Below are positions 1 to 7,957 of a stretch of DNA of 64,000 bases, in pieces. Location of the stretch: contig JAVXHY010000011.1 in the NCBI GenBank assembly GCA_036656615.1, forward strand, positions 1 to 64,000. The letters run 5' to 3'. Under the pieces are notes generated by a model, which saw only the letters and a program-made list of their open reading frames with translations, did no database searches and was not told the DNA's origin. This stretch comes from CAUPWF01 sp036656615 (GTDB taxonomy: Bacteria; Bacillota; Clostridia; Lachnospirales; Lachnospiraceae). Numbering within the stretch: the stretch's first letter is position 1; each line of letters opens with the position of its first letter. The translations under genes were made by a program, and so were the position numbers.

Positions 1-5
1 CTATA

Positions 6-34
6 AGTATATTAGATGATTCTTGCTTTTACAA
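6..34 (-). promoter_or_regulatory. Leftward promoter leaving the window
   Basis: On the minus strand a TTGTAA -35 box (29-34) and a TATACT -10 box (6-11) are separated by 17 bp, so a transcript would start near the left edge and run out of the window. The rest of 35-273 holds no convincing gene. It has only a small GCACC-GAA-GGTGC hairpin followed by GTTTTT on the plus strand (195-213), too weak to call a terminator with confidence. Confidence 0.4.
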
Positions 35-273
35 GACTTTCTGTGAAATGATAACGGGATTGTTAAGGTGGGTAGCTGGCTGAATTGCCTGATTAGGATT
101 GAAAATGAATTTTTCAAGATATTCCTATCATCACTTTAACATATCCGTGTAGTCTTCGCAAGAATTTATATATAAACTGATATTTGCTCGTAAAGCACCG
201 AAGGTGCGTTTTTCGAATGGCATGGCTGAACTGTTACATTTGTTCTTATCTATTCTGTTTTGTATGAGAATTA

Positions 274-1290
274 CTACTCCTCATATTTAATAACAACATT
301 CAATGCTCGCTCTGTATCCGCTGCAAGCTGGATAGCCTCAGATAGTTGATTTTGTGAAAATTCATTGGTAATAATAGATTCAATATTCCATCTTCCACTT
401 TCCATAATTGCCATGACATCTCTGACATCCTCTGGCATATAACCACCACTCCCAATTAAGGCATGCTGCCCAAATGTCATTGCCAGCACATCTACGGGTC
501 TCATGCCTGCTTTTACTGCAACTATTACCATACGTGAGCCAATGCTTCCCATTGCCTGATAGGTTTTAATAATATCATCCGCCCCAGCTGCATCTACATA
601 TATATCTACATTACAGGTCTTCCCCAGCACTGATATTGCCTCTCCAAAATACGCTATTGCTTTTTCACTTAAATTTTCTTTTCCATTATTACATATTGCA
701 AATCCAAGTTCTTCTGCTTTTTTCAGTCGAAAATCAGAGTAATCGCAAATCATCACCTTATTACAGCCAAAATACTGCAATGTAATCGCTGCGGCAATCC
801 CAATCGTTCCCGCCCCAAAAACAATGGCATTTTCCCCTGCCTTTGGTTCAGATCTTCTTGCTGCTCTGCATCCTACTGTAAAAGGTTCAATCAAACTTGC
901 TTCTTTATCACTGATCTTCTCTGGAACAGGGTAGACCACCTCGTTCATTTTTGCATTTGGCACTAAAATATATTCCGAAAAACCTCCCATTGTCCCAGAG
1001 CGTTTTGGGTTGCCCTTAGCCAGTCTAGGGTAAGGATAAACCCGATTTCCCACCTGAATATCCTTTACATTTTTGCCAACCTCCACCACTCTAGATACAG
1101 TCTCATGTCCAAATTCCCCACCTACAGTAATGCGGTGTCCCTGATTTGGTCCATGAATATAGACTGCCACATCCGTTCCACAAATACTAGAATAAATATT
1201 TTTAATTACAATATCATTTTCGCCTGCTGTTGGCATAGGTAACTCTACAATTTCAATTTCCCTTTTCCCCTGATATAATGCTGCTTTCAT
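274..1290 (-). CDS. Zinc-dependent alcohol/polyol dehydrogenase-like protein
   Basis: Medium-chain dehydrogenase/reductase of 338 residues. The catalytic zinc ligands are visible as Cys37 (ICGTD) and His62-Glu63 (GGEFGHE), followed by a Rossmann NAD(P) motif GAGTIG near residue 160. The four-cysteine structural zinc lobe of classical alcohol dehydrogenases is absent; that stretch reads YPRLAKGNPKRSG. The start at 1290 is chosen over an upstream ATG at 1356 because it has a GGGAGAG ribosome site and because the longer form would overlap the preceding lipoprotein gene. The family oxidises secondary alcohols, polyols or threonine; the substrate cannot be read from sequence. It lies 10 bp downstream of the lipoprotein gene. 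Confidence 0.8.
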   Translation of the reverse strand: MKAALYQGKREIEIVELPMPTAGENDIVIKNIYSSICGTDVAVYIHGPNQGHRITVGGEFGHETVSRVVEVGKNVKDIQVGNRVYPYPRLAKGNPKRSGTMGGFSEYILVPNAKMNEVVYPVPEKISDKEASLIEPFTVGCRAARRSEPKAGENAIVFGAGTIGIAAAITLQYFGCNKVMICDYSDFRLKKAEELGFAICNNGKENLSEKAIAYFGEAISVLGKTCNVDIYVDAAGADDIIKTYQAMGSIGSRMVIVAVKAGMRPVDVLAMTFGQHALIGSGGYMPEDVRDVMAIMESGRWNIESIITNEFSQNQLSEAIQLAADTERALNVVIKYEE

Positions 1291-1300
1291 ATTTCTCTCC

Positions 1301-1915
1301 CTAGTTTTCCATACTGCCTTCACTGTCCTCCAGATCTTTCGAATTTCCAGATTCAATTACTTCTCCAGTATCCTTATTAACAAAGTTCACTACTGTTTGA
1401 AGTTCTTCTGAAGGCACCGCATTTATGGCCTGATAGATATTACCTTCAAAATAAAATACCATTGAAACTAATGATTCAAACCCGCCATACGAATTTGCAT
1501 CAACATTGACATTAAATTCCGTCAAGTCATCATTATATGTGATCGTATTAATGGAAGGATAATTTTCTTTGTCTCCTAGTGTTTCTTTAATTGATTCATC
1601 CACACTGTTTTTGAATTCTCCTAACAGTTTTTTATGTGCGGACTTTGACATCTTCATCGTGATTGATCCATCATCATTTTTGATTATTTCTTTTACACCA
1701 GCCTGCTTAGCTTCATCATCTAATGTAGTATCTGTATCATCAAAAAATCCCCCAGGAATCGTAACCTCAACATTCAATATCTTTTTCTCCGCTTTCAGAG
1801 TAGCTTCTTCCTTTTTCACAGTTGAATCTGCACTTCCATCTGATTCTTTTCCTCCGCATGCAACTAATGACACGGACATAATCACTGCCATTAAAAAAAC
1901 TATCATCTTCTTCAT
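1301..1915 (-). CDS. Putative lipoprotein, function unknown
   Basis: 204-residue protein with a clear lipoprotein signal: MKKM, a hydrophobic stretch, then the lipobox SLVAC at residues 16-20, after which mature protein would be lipid-anchored on the outer face of the membrane. The mature part is acidic, without cysteines or recognisable catalytic motifs. Its neighbours are a zinc-ribbon membrane protein upstream (43 bp) and a dehydrogenase downstream (10 bp), suggesting co-transcription. I do not recognise a named family with certainty. It has an E/D-rich tail (LEDSEGSMEN). Confidence 0.75.
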   Translation of the reverse strand: MKKMIVFLMAVIMSVSLVACGGKESDGSADSTVKKEEATLKAEKKILNVEVTIPGGFFDDTDTTLDDEAKQAGVKEIIKNDDGSITMKMSKSAHKKLLGEFKNSVDESIKETLGDKENYPSINTITYNDDLTEFNVNVDANSYGGFESLVSMVFYFEGNIYQAINAVPSEELQTVVNFVNKDTGEVIESGNSKDLEDSEGSMEN

Positions 1916-1957
1916 ATGCTATTTTCTCCTCTTTTCGTGCCGATTGTATAAATCTAA

Positions 1958-3082
1958 TTATTCATATAATGTACCAGTTGAATAATGTGCTTTAAACTGA
2001 ATTGTTTTCCCATTAATTGAAAATTCTTCTTTGCTTACGCCGTCAATCCATGCTTCCAGTTCTGCTTCCTGTCCTGGACCCCATTCAGTCACTTGATCTG
2101 ATGAACCTGTACTAATTATTTTGCCAGTTTCATCTAATACTGAAATTTCTGTACTTAAGTATTCAAATTTCATATCTGTAGTATTTTTCATATGAATCTT
2201 GTATGACTTATATCCCCACTCATCTGCAGTTTCATTCAGTGTGAAACCATCTGCCATCTTCTGGATATCTTCTTTTGCCTTTTTTTGTTCAGCCACCGCT
2301 TCCGCGTCAGTCATCAATTTGTCTAATGTATCCTGATGTGTCTTATCTACCTTTAGCCCATATTTACTAATAAACTTCTGTAAAAGAATTGTTCTTTTTG
2401 CATAAACATCAGCCCAACGTGTATAATATGTGTTGTAATCCACAGTATAATATTTCGTTGCATCTTTCGCTTCTTTTAATAAATCGATATAGGTTTTTAC
2501 ATCAGCCCCAAGGTCTTTGTTATCAAAATCTTTATCATAAAATTCTGATATTTTGTCTAATTCTGTTTGACAAAAATCTGCATATGCTTTGGGATTTTCC
2601 CCAACACTGTCTTTATCCCATCTCGCCATTAATCCTTCCGACATAGCTCTCATATACTGCCCATCTATAGTTAATTCGTATTTACATTCTTCCACTTTCT
2701 TTTTAGAATCTTTATAATCGCCTAGACTACTATACTTATCTAGCGCCTCTTGAAAACCTTTGCTTGAAAAATCTTTTTCGGCTGCAGAATATTTTCTACC
2801 ATTTGCGGTAGCAAAAAACACAATTATTCCGGCAATCAACACTGCTGCAACAGCAGTTGCTATTAATTTAACATTCGGTTTCTTTTTTGTCGTTGCAATA
2901 GGAACTTTCTCCGTTTGAGATGTCTCCTCCTTTTTTACAACTTCTCCTGCTTCCATTTGAGCTTCAACTTCTGCCTCTTTTGTCGTTAGTTCCATTTGTG
3001 TAATTGGACATCCGCAATTTGGACATGCCTCCGCTTTGTCACTAAATTCTTTTCCACACTCTGTACATTTAATCAATGCCAT
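1958..3082 (-). CDS. Zinc-ribbon membrane protein with FxLYD-like C-terminal domain
   Basis: 374 residues. The N-terminus is a four-cysteine zinc ribbon (CTECGKEF...CPNCGCPI, residues 6-26), followed by a charged linker and one transmembrane helix at about residues 72-91. A helical middle part follows, and the C-terminal 100 residues resemble the beta-sandwich FxLYD-type domain (KIHMKNTT, then VLDETGKII, then GPGQEAELEAW). This topology, zinc ribbon inside and domain outside, is common in Firmicutes membrane proteins of unknown role. The start has a GGAGG-type ribosome site. It probably forms a transcript with the lipoprotein gene downstream. Confidence 0.7.
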   Translation of the reverse strand: MALIKCTECGKEFSDKAEACPNCGCPITQMELTTKEAEVEAQMEAGEVVKKEETSQTEKVPIATTKKKPNVKLIATAVAAVLIAGIIVFFATANGRKYSAAEKDFSSKGFQEALDKYSSLGDYKDSKKKVEECKYELTIDGQYMRAMSEGLMARWDKDSVGENPKAYADFCQTELDKISEFYDKDFDNKDLGADVKTYIDLLKEAKDATKYYTVDYNTYYTRWADVYAKRTILLQKFISKYGLKVDKTHQDTLDKLMTDAEAVAEQKKAKEDIQKMADGFTLNETADEWGYKSYKIHMKNTTDMKFEYLSTEISVLDETGKIISTGSSDQVTEWGPGQEAELEAWIDGVSKEEFSINGKTIQFKAHYSTGTLYE

Positions 3083-3140
3083 CCTTTGTTCCTCCCTCTT
3101 TTTTTATAGTCAAATATGCTCCTACTCAAGTCCTTTCTGA

Positions 3141-3452
3141 TTAATTCTTTTTCAGACTTTTCTTGGATACCTTGCATATCACACCCTTTGGACACACAAG
3201 TACAACCCTTGCCGATGCCTTCTTTTCCATACGGTCATATAAACGTCCCGCACTTAGGGATTCTCCTTGTACCGTGAACGAACTATTTGCTACATATCCG
3301 ATTTTGCCAATGCTTTTAAACTCCACACGTATAGCCTCGTTATCGTATTCATTTTCTGGTTCTTTGATCAGTTGAACTTTCATTCCCGGTTTTAGAAATT
3401 CCTTTCCAAAATAATACTTTGTACCTGTAAGCGTGAAATATGTTTTACTCAT
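3141..3452 (-). CDS. HIRAN-domain protein
   Basis: 103-residue protein made almost entirely of one HIRAN domain. The signature is visible as EPENEYDNEAIRVE followed by KIGYVANSS. HIRAN domains bind DNA ends or damaged DNA and usually occur fused to helicases or nucleases; stand-alone versions occur in prokaryotic DNA-repair and defence neighbourhoods. Here it sits between a zinc-ribbon membrane protein and a WYL regulator, at the left border of the accessory island. A GGAGGG ribosome site precedes the ATG. Domain assignment is from motif recognition; the specific role is unknown. Confidence 0.7.
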   Translation of the reverse strand: MSKTYFTLTGTKYYFGKEFLKPGMKVQLIKEPENEYDNEAIRVEFKSIGKIGYVANSSFTVQGESLSAGRLYDRMEKKASARVVLVCPKGVICKVSKKSLKKN

Positions 3453-3576
3453 GATGATCCCTCCTTGAATTTGTGATTTGTTGCAAACAGTTCATTTCCC
3501 TTTGTCCTGTTTTTATAATCCAAGAATAAACCTCAAGGTGTCCAATAACTATGCCACCTCAAAATCATATATTTTT

Positions 3577-4563
3577 TTAGTATTGCGTCGTTAATCTTTG
3601 GATTTCTTCATGAACCTGATTTACCACAGATTCCGGTCCGATGATCGTTGCTCCTGGTCCCAATGAGAACACCCAGCTGATAAATGGTCTGCTAACCGCC
3701 ACGTCTACGATAGTAGTGAATTGATCCTCATTCGCTGGAACCATATGTACATCTTTCCCAAAGCGATCAATAACCACTCCCGCAAGACAGTTATCCATGA
3801 GAAGTTTTACATTTTCTTCCTTCCCGCCATACATGGCAAAGCTTTTCTTAGCATACGCTGCAACATCAAACTCCTTGAATTCTTTTTTTCCATCCCGAGT
3901 CTCTTCGGACATCTTTATTTTCACCATTTTATCTACACGATAATGCTTAATCATCTGATTTTCCGAATCGTATCCCACAAGATAATAATTTTCATCATCC
4001 CAGGACAAGCCCCATGGACTGATATGATAGTATTCACCGTCGTGTCTCAGTTCCATTTTCTTCTTGGTATTCCACTGAAAATATTGAAATAGAATTTTCC
4101 TGTTATGACCAATGGCATTGTGAATGTAATCCACATTGTAGTAGATACTCTCATTCATAGTTTTGATACGTCCAGATACATACACCTGCCTCTGCAACTC
4201 TTTTGCTTCATATTCACTGCACATGGTTTCTAACTTATGAATAAGTTCATTGGATTTTCTGGCAGTAATAAACTTTGAGGACTGGATTGCATCCACAAGT
4301 AGCTTTAATTCCGCTAACTCAAACTGCCTGCTCCCCACATGATAATGATAGGTTTTTCCAAATGGTTCACCAATGACATCGACACCCATCTTCTCGAGAT
4401 CTGCAAGGTCTGTATAGATACTTTTTCGTTCGGCAGATACCCCGTATTGATCGAGTGCCGCAATGATCTCTGGCATGGTAATGCAGTGGTCATCATCGGT
4501 CTTTTCTAACATAATCTTCATGAGGTAATAAAGCTTTAACTTCTGGTTTGTTCCCTTCGGCAT
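3577..4563 (-). CDS. WYL-domain transcriptional regulator (complete copy)
   Basis: 328 residues: an N-terminal winged helix-turn-helix (about residues 1-75) and a WYL ligand-sensing domain in the second half (HYHISPWGLSWDDENYYLVG) with the WCX tail (WVFSLGPGATIIGP). WYL proteins are DNA-binding regulators often linked to phage defence, DNA damage and CRISPR loci, and many sense nucleic acids or nucleotides. The 5' third of this gene and its upstream region are repeated almost identically at 6486-7166. A 23-bp inverted repeat covers the ribosome site and upstream DNA (4568-4620), pointing to autoregulation. The regulated target is unknown. Confidence 0.85.
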   Translation of the reverse strand: MPKGTNQKLKLYYLMKIMLEKTDDDHCITMPEIIAALDQYGVSAERKSIYTDLADLEKMGVDVIGEPFGKTYHYHVGSRQFELAELKLLVDAIQSSKFITARKSNELIHKLETMCSEYEAKELQRQVYVSGRIKTMNESIYYNVDYIHNAIGHNRKILFQYFQWNTKKKMELRHDGEYYHISPWGLSWDDENYYLVGYDSENQMIKHYRVDKMVKIKMSEETRDGKKEFKEFDVAAYAKKSFAMYGGKEENVKLLMDNCLAGVVIDRFGKDVHMVPANEDQFTTIVDVAVSRPFISWVFSLGPGATIIGPESVVNQVHEEIQRLTTQY

Positions 4564-4915
4564 AACAAAACCTCCCTGCTACGATTTACTTGATTTAAGT
4601 ATATCATAGTAGGGAGGTTTATTGGACTTCTTTTTATGGGATTATTTTCGGCCTAAAATGAAATTTTAAATTCTATGCTATCACTGCTCTAATCTACAGT
4701 CCATATATCCGTACACTATCGGGTTATTGTCGTACAAGTATTTAACAACAACCTCTTCTTTAACAGGTCATACTGCTTGGTTTATTGCACAACTTTTCCA
4801 TACTAATTTCTTGCTGATAGAATTTATTCTCTCCTGGTTATCTACCATTTCCGTTTCTTTCGACCCATCAGCACGTTTACGTACAATCTGCAATTCTTGT
4901 ATATTGTACTCTGCA
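4235..4915. repeat. 681-bp direct repeat, copy 1
   Basis: Bases 4235-4915 match 6486-7166 at a constant offset of 2251 bp. I could find only three differences, all transitions, near 4864, 4876 and 4883. The repeat contains the first 110 or so codons of the WYL regulator, its hairpin-containing leader, and about 300 bp of upstream remnant sequence. Identity stops abruptly at both ends (C versus A before 4235; TCGTC versus ATTTT after 4915). Being a direct repeat, it could recombine to delete the intervening DNA with the Fic gene. Confidence 0.92.
4568..4620 (-). promoter_or_regulatory. Large inverted repeat over the WYL gene leader
   Basis: Arms 4568-4585 and 4603-4620 pair over 18 bp with two mismatches, and an inner TACTT/AAGTA pair extends the stem to about 23 bp with a 5-base loop. 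The proximal arm contains the GGGAGG Shine-Dalgarno site, 7 bases before the ATG at 4563. As RNA it would bury the ribosome site; as DNA it is a good operator for a dimeric regulator. The same structure is preserved at 6819-6871. Confidence 0.7.
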
Positions 4916-5162
4916 TCGTCACATCTTCAAAGGACAGTTTTGTCAAATCCTCCTTATAGCAATTCAAGAGTTTATCTTTCTCGTCATCTGTTAGATTTAA
5001 ACGATATTCTTCACCCCCATTAGACCATATAAACTCACGGTTTCCAACCTTTTTATATTCCGCTAACGAATTAGTACTTTCTTTATATTCTGATGTATCA
5101 TATACGTTTTTAAACGCTGTCATTTGTTTATCATTGCTGGATATAGCATACCTTCTATACAC
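4916..5162 (-). pseudogene. Truncated remnant of an unrecognised gene
   Basis: An open frame from a stop upstream of 5162 reads as protein-like sequence (YRRYAISSNDKQ, then EEYRLNLTDDEKDKLLNCY, then EDLTKLSFEDVTMQ) and then runs into the edge of the 681-bp repeat at 4915, where coding character is lost. The only start is a GTG at 5162 with no convincing ribosome site. It therefore looks like an internal or C-terminal piece of a larger gene cut by the duplication. The LTxxEK...LxxCYxxDL pattern is reminiscent of the DUF6449 tail of Clostridia ABC permease proteins, but this is a weak guess. Confidence 0.4.
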
Positions 5163-5177
5163 TACCTTCTCGTTCTT

Positions 5178-5232
5178 TTATCTACGACATGATATCCGAC
5201 ATTTATTACGACATTATCTACGTCATTTATTA
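5178..5232. repeat. Short imperfect 24-bp tandem repeats after the Fic gene
   Basis: The 18-mer CATTTATTACGACATTAT occurs twice with a 24-bp period, and a third degenerate unit (ACGACATGATATCCGACATT) lies to the left. The period is a multiple of three, and the minus strand is open and reads as repeated valine/asparagine/aspartate-rich octapeptides, so it may be a remnant of coding sequence. It lies just downstream of the Fic stop codon. Confidence 0.55.
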
Positions 5233-5245
5233 CGACATTATAAAA

Positions 5246-6220
5246 CTATCGTACGATCCACATACCATTTCTATTTGATCCACTTCTCTCAATTAAACCA
5301 TCATCTTTCATAGTTTTTAACAATCGCTGTACCTGTCTTTCGGACATCTCCAACTTCTCTGCTGCACTTTTAGCAGATATTTTATTATCTTCCTTTAGCA
5401 ATGCTAACAGTTTATCCTGAACAGATTCATTCTCTTTCTTTCCATCTTTCACAATATTCTGTGTTAATTCGGTCAATGCCTGCTTAGTAATTTCAAGCAT
5501 AAACTTCACAAATCCAGTGGATTCTCCATCCGAATTTGCAGCATTGATAGCTTCATAATATTCTTCCTGCTGTTCATGAATCAGCGTTTCAATTGGAAGC
5601 CACAAAAAGAACTCTTTCCATTTTGCAAGTATCAATGTGTGCCACATTCTACCTGTTCGTCCATTTCCATCCGCGAATGGATGAATAAACTCAAATTCAT
5701 AATGAAAAATGCATGACTTTATCAATGGATGAAGTGTGGACTCCTGTAGCCATTGAAACAATTCTGAAATTAAATCAGGCACATACTGTGGTGGTGTTCC
5801 TGCATGAATAAGATTTTCTCCAGCATACACCCCCACTCCGCCACTTCTGAAAATTCCAGCTTCTTTCACCAAGTCCAACATCATTATTTTATGAGCGGTT
5901 AATAAATCTTTAATGGAATATGGATTCAATTTTACAAGCATATCATAGGCGTCATAAGCATTCTGAACTTCTCTGATATCCTTAGGTGCTCCTAAAACTC
6001 GCTTTCCATCAATTACATCACTTACCTGATCAATGGTCAGGGAATTTCTCTCAATTGCCAATGAAGAATGAATAGAATGAATTCGATTCTCTCTTCGAAG
6101 TGTTGGGTTCTTAGAAAGATTGTCAGTCAATGCAATCATTCCTGTCATCTCCGCTATTTCAATTACCAAATTTGTAATATCTTCTGTCATCGTAAAAGGT
6201 GGTTTGTATCCATCTGACAT
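5246..6220 (-). CDS. Fic-domain protein with winged-helix C-terminus
   Basis: 324 residues. The catalytic Fic motif is intact, HPFADGNGRTGR at residues 180-191; the family transfers AMP or a related group from a nucleotide onto a target protein hydroxyl. An N-terminal inhibitory-helix motif is seen at residues 52-59 (SSLAIERN), with Arg replacing the usual Gly of the SxxxEGN pattern. A C-terminal winged helix (about 265-324, ISAKSAAEKLEMSERQVQRL) suggests DNA binding. The gene lies between the two 681-bp repeats, next to gene fragments, so it is probably mobile cargo. Target unknown. Confidence 0.85.
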   Translation of the reverse strand: MSDGYKPPFTMTEDITNLVIEIAEMTGMIALTDNLSKNPTLRRENRIHSIHSSLAIERNSLTIDQVSDVIDGKRVLGAPKDIREVQNAYDAYDMLVKLNPYSIKDLLTAHKIMMLDLVKEAGIFRSGGVGVYAGENLIHAGTPPQYVPDLISELFQWLQESTLHPLIKSCIFHYEFEFIHPFADGNGRTGRMWHTLILAKWKEFFLWLPIETLIHEQQEEYYEAINAANSDGESTGFVKFMLEITKQALTELTQNIVKDGKKENESVQDKLLALLKEDNKISAKSAAEKLEMSERQVQRLLKTMKDDGLIERSGSNRNGMWIVR

Positions 6221-6244
6221 GTAGCTCCTCCATTCTAATGATAT

Positions 6245-6427
6245 CTATTTTTGTGTTAATATTCTTGTAAAGTTATCCCAGACAACTGTAATCAAATTAG
6301 GCTCATTTAAAGCCTTCGCAATTATCTCGTACTCATCCCGAAGCATCTCTGGAGAATATTTTTTCCCATTAACCTTGGAATATGGTCCATCGCTTTCTAT
6401 TAAAATTCTATCCTTGCTCTTGCGCAA
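6245..6427 (-). pseudogene. C-terminal fragment of a TatD-family nuclease
   Basis: Sixty residues beginning at a TTG directly after a stop codon read RILIESDGPYSKVNG and later VVWDNFTRIL, matching the C-terminal end of TatD hydrolases, including the metal-binding Asp of the ESDGPY motif. The normal protein is about 250-270 residues, so only the tail remains. A different frame of 6428-6486 reads IEQALKNAEYIIETSQNA, possibly another remnant. TatD proteins of this subtype occur in Qat defence cassettes, but no QatA, B or C is present here. It ends 18 bp before the Fic start region and is likely decayed. Confidence 0.55.
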
Positions 6428-6460
6428 TCAGTTGCATTTTGTGAGGTTTCAATGATATAT

Positions 6461-6814
6461 TCAGCATTTTTCAAAGCTTGCTCTATTATGAATAAGTTCA
6501 TTGGATTTTCTGGCAGTAATAAACTTTGAGGACTGGATTGCATCCACAAGTAGCTTTAATTCCGCTAACTCAAACTGCCTGCTCCCCACATGATAATGAT
6601 AGGTTTTTCCAAATGGTTCACCAATGACATCGACACCCATCTTCTCGAGATCTGCAAGGTCTGTATAGATACTTTTTCGTTCGGCAGATACCCCGTATTG
6701 ATCGAGTGCCGCAATGATCTCTGGCATGGTAATGCAGTGGTCATCATCGGTCTTTTCTAACATAATCTTCATGAGGTAATAAAGCTTTAACTTCTGGTTT
6801 GTTCCCTTCGGCAT
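6461..6814 (-). pseudogene. Truncated WYL regulator (N-terminal duplicate)
   Basis: The first 109 residues are identical to the complete WYL regulator at 3577-4563, then the frame leaves the duplication at 6486 and ends after eight unrelated residues (NRASFEKC). It retains the helix-turn-helix and the full leader with hairpin, but lacks the entire WYL sensor domain. If expressed, it could act as a DNA-binding fragment competing with the full regulator; otherwise it is simply a pseudogene created by the segmental duplication. Confidence 0.8.
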
Positions 6815-7166
6815 AACAAAACCTCCCTGCTACGATTTACTTGATTTAAGTATATCATAGTAGGGAGGTTTATTGGACTTCTTTTTATGGGATTATTTTC
6901 GGCCTAAAATGAAATTTTAAATTCTATGCTATCACTGCTCTAATCTACAGTCCATATATCCGTACACTATCGGGTTATTGTCGTACAAGTATTTAACAAC
7001 AACCTCTTCTTTAACAGGTCATACTGCTTGGTTTATTGCACAACTTTTCCATACTAATTTCTTGCTGATAGAATTTATTCTCTCCTGGTTATCTACCATT
7101 TCCGTTTCTTTCGATCCATCAGCACGCTTACGTATAATCTGCAATTCTTGTATATTGTACTCTGCA
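6486..7166. repeat. 681-bp direct repeat, copy 2
   Basis: Near-identical to 4235-4915. Its right border continues, on the minus strand, into an open frame (7019-7288) without an interruption at the junction, so copy 2 may preserve the ancestral upstream context, while copy 1 preserves the ancestral downstream context (the full WYL gene). Confidence 0.92.
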
Positions 7167-7288
7167 ATTTTCTTTTGTACCGGAATCGATAGATTTTCTA
7201 GATATGAAATCGTCTTAACAAGCGAACAGGACTGAAGACAAAAGGTTATAGCATCAATTCTATACAGATTGTAAGATTCTGTTTTCCC
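7019..7288 (-). pseudogene. Open remnant upstream of the duplicated WYL leader
   Basis: Between a TAG at 7289-7291 and a TGA at 7019-7021 the minus strand is open for 89 codons and reads as plausible protein (NLYRIDAITFCLQSC, then SIPVQKKIAEYNIQELQIIR, then RADGSKETEMVDNQERI). No ATG, GTG or TTG with a ribosome site is found at its beginning. The same frame continues after the stop for another 28 codons (KYLYDNNPIVYGYMDCRLEQ), so a decayed gene with an in-frame stop is likely. The family is not recognised. Confidence 0.3.
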
Positions 7289-7323
7289 CTAGAGGAATAG
7301 TAACCTTTATCTCTTAAGTACAG

Positions 7324-7680
7324 CTACAAAATATTTTTTGGACTTACCTTTCTACCAGTCCACCCCATACCTCTTGCCCATTCTTTCGTAGATTCTTTTT
7401 CTTCTGTATCATCTCCATGAAGGGTTTCAAGCATATTGCAATATCCATAAATACCACCAACATCATCACACACCGGTAATGCATCTGCATCCACGCATAC
7501 TGGTCGATGTTCTTCCAATGGTTCTGCCGGATTACCTGATGCTTCATACTTTTTCTTTGTCTCATAATATGCAGTTGCTGTGATTTTTACTTTCCAATCA
7601 TCGCTATAGTCGTACCAATAATATATTGCATCCAATATCGGAGTTGTAACTGGTGCCAAACATATTTTTTTCATTTTCAC
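7324..7680 (-). CDS. pRiA4b ORF-3-like protein
   Basis: 118 residues. The sequence YYWYDYSDDWKVKITATAYY followed by ALPVCDDVGGIYGYCNMLETL and EWARGMGW matches the pattern of the plasmid pRiA4b ORF-3 family (YDFGDxW...PPEDxGGxxGYxxxLE...), a small alpha/beta family typical of plasmids and mobile elements with unknown function. The family is normally about 170-190 residues, so the N-terminal portion appears to be missing here. AAGGAAAGT precedes the ATG. Family assignment is from motif memory and should be tested. Confidence 0.55.
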   Translation of the reverse strand: MKMKKICLAPVTTPILDAIYYWYDYSDDWKVKITATAYYETKKKYEASGNPAEPLEEHRPVCVDADALPVCDDVGGIYGYCNMLETLHGDDTEEKESTKEWARGMGWTGRKVSPKNIL

Positions 7681-7718
7681 TTTCCTTCAAAATTCTTCTA
7701 TTAGAAAAATCCCAGAAA

Positions 7719-7808
7719 TCAAAATTTTGTGCTATGCCTGGCATAAGGGGTTGGTCGTTCGCCTTCCAACTGTCTGTCACGTTCTTTGATTACATCTAAT
7801 TTTTGCAT
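7719..7808 (-). other. Small open reading frame, 29 codons
   Basis: MQKLDVIKERDRQLEGERPT and a short tail, preceded by an open charged stretch back to a TTG near 7880. It lies 38 bp upstream of the pRiA4b-like gene. The start at 7808 has only a GGAGAAAAATAGT spacer as a possible ribosome site. It may be a genuine small gene or the tail of a lost one; nothing is recognised. Confidence 0.2.
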
Positions 7809-7957
7809 ACTATTTTTCTCCATTTCTTTATCTGGATTAATATTTTGATTTTTCTTTTTAACCTGTGAACTTTCAGTTGACAATTACAGCCTTCCGCTCT
7901 TGGGATAGCCTAGCACAGCTGCCCCTACTGTAAACATATTTAATTTTTATATTTTAA

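Noticed and set aside
5178..5232. CRISPR array
   Set aside because: Only two or three short 18-bp units with 6-bp intervals, no spacers and no cas genes.
6245..6427. A complete Qat defence system
   Set aside because: Only the tail of a TatD protein is present; there is no QatA ATPase, QatB or QatC.
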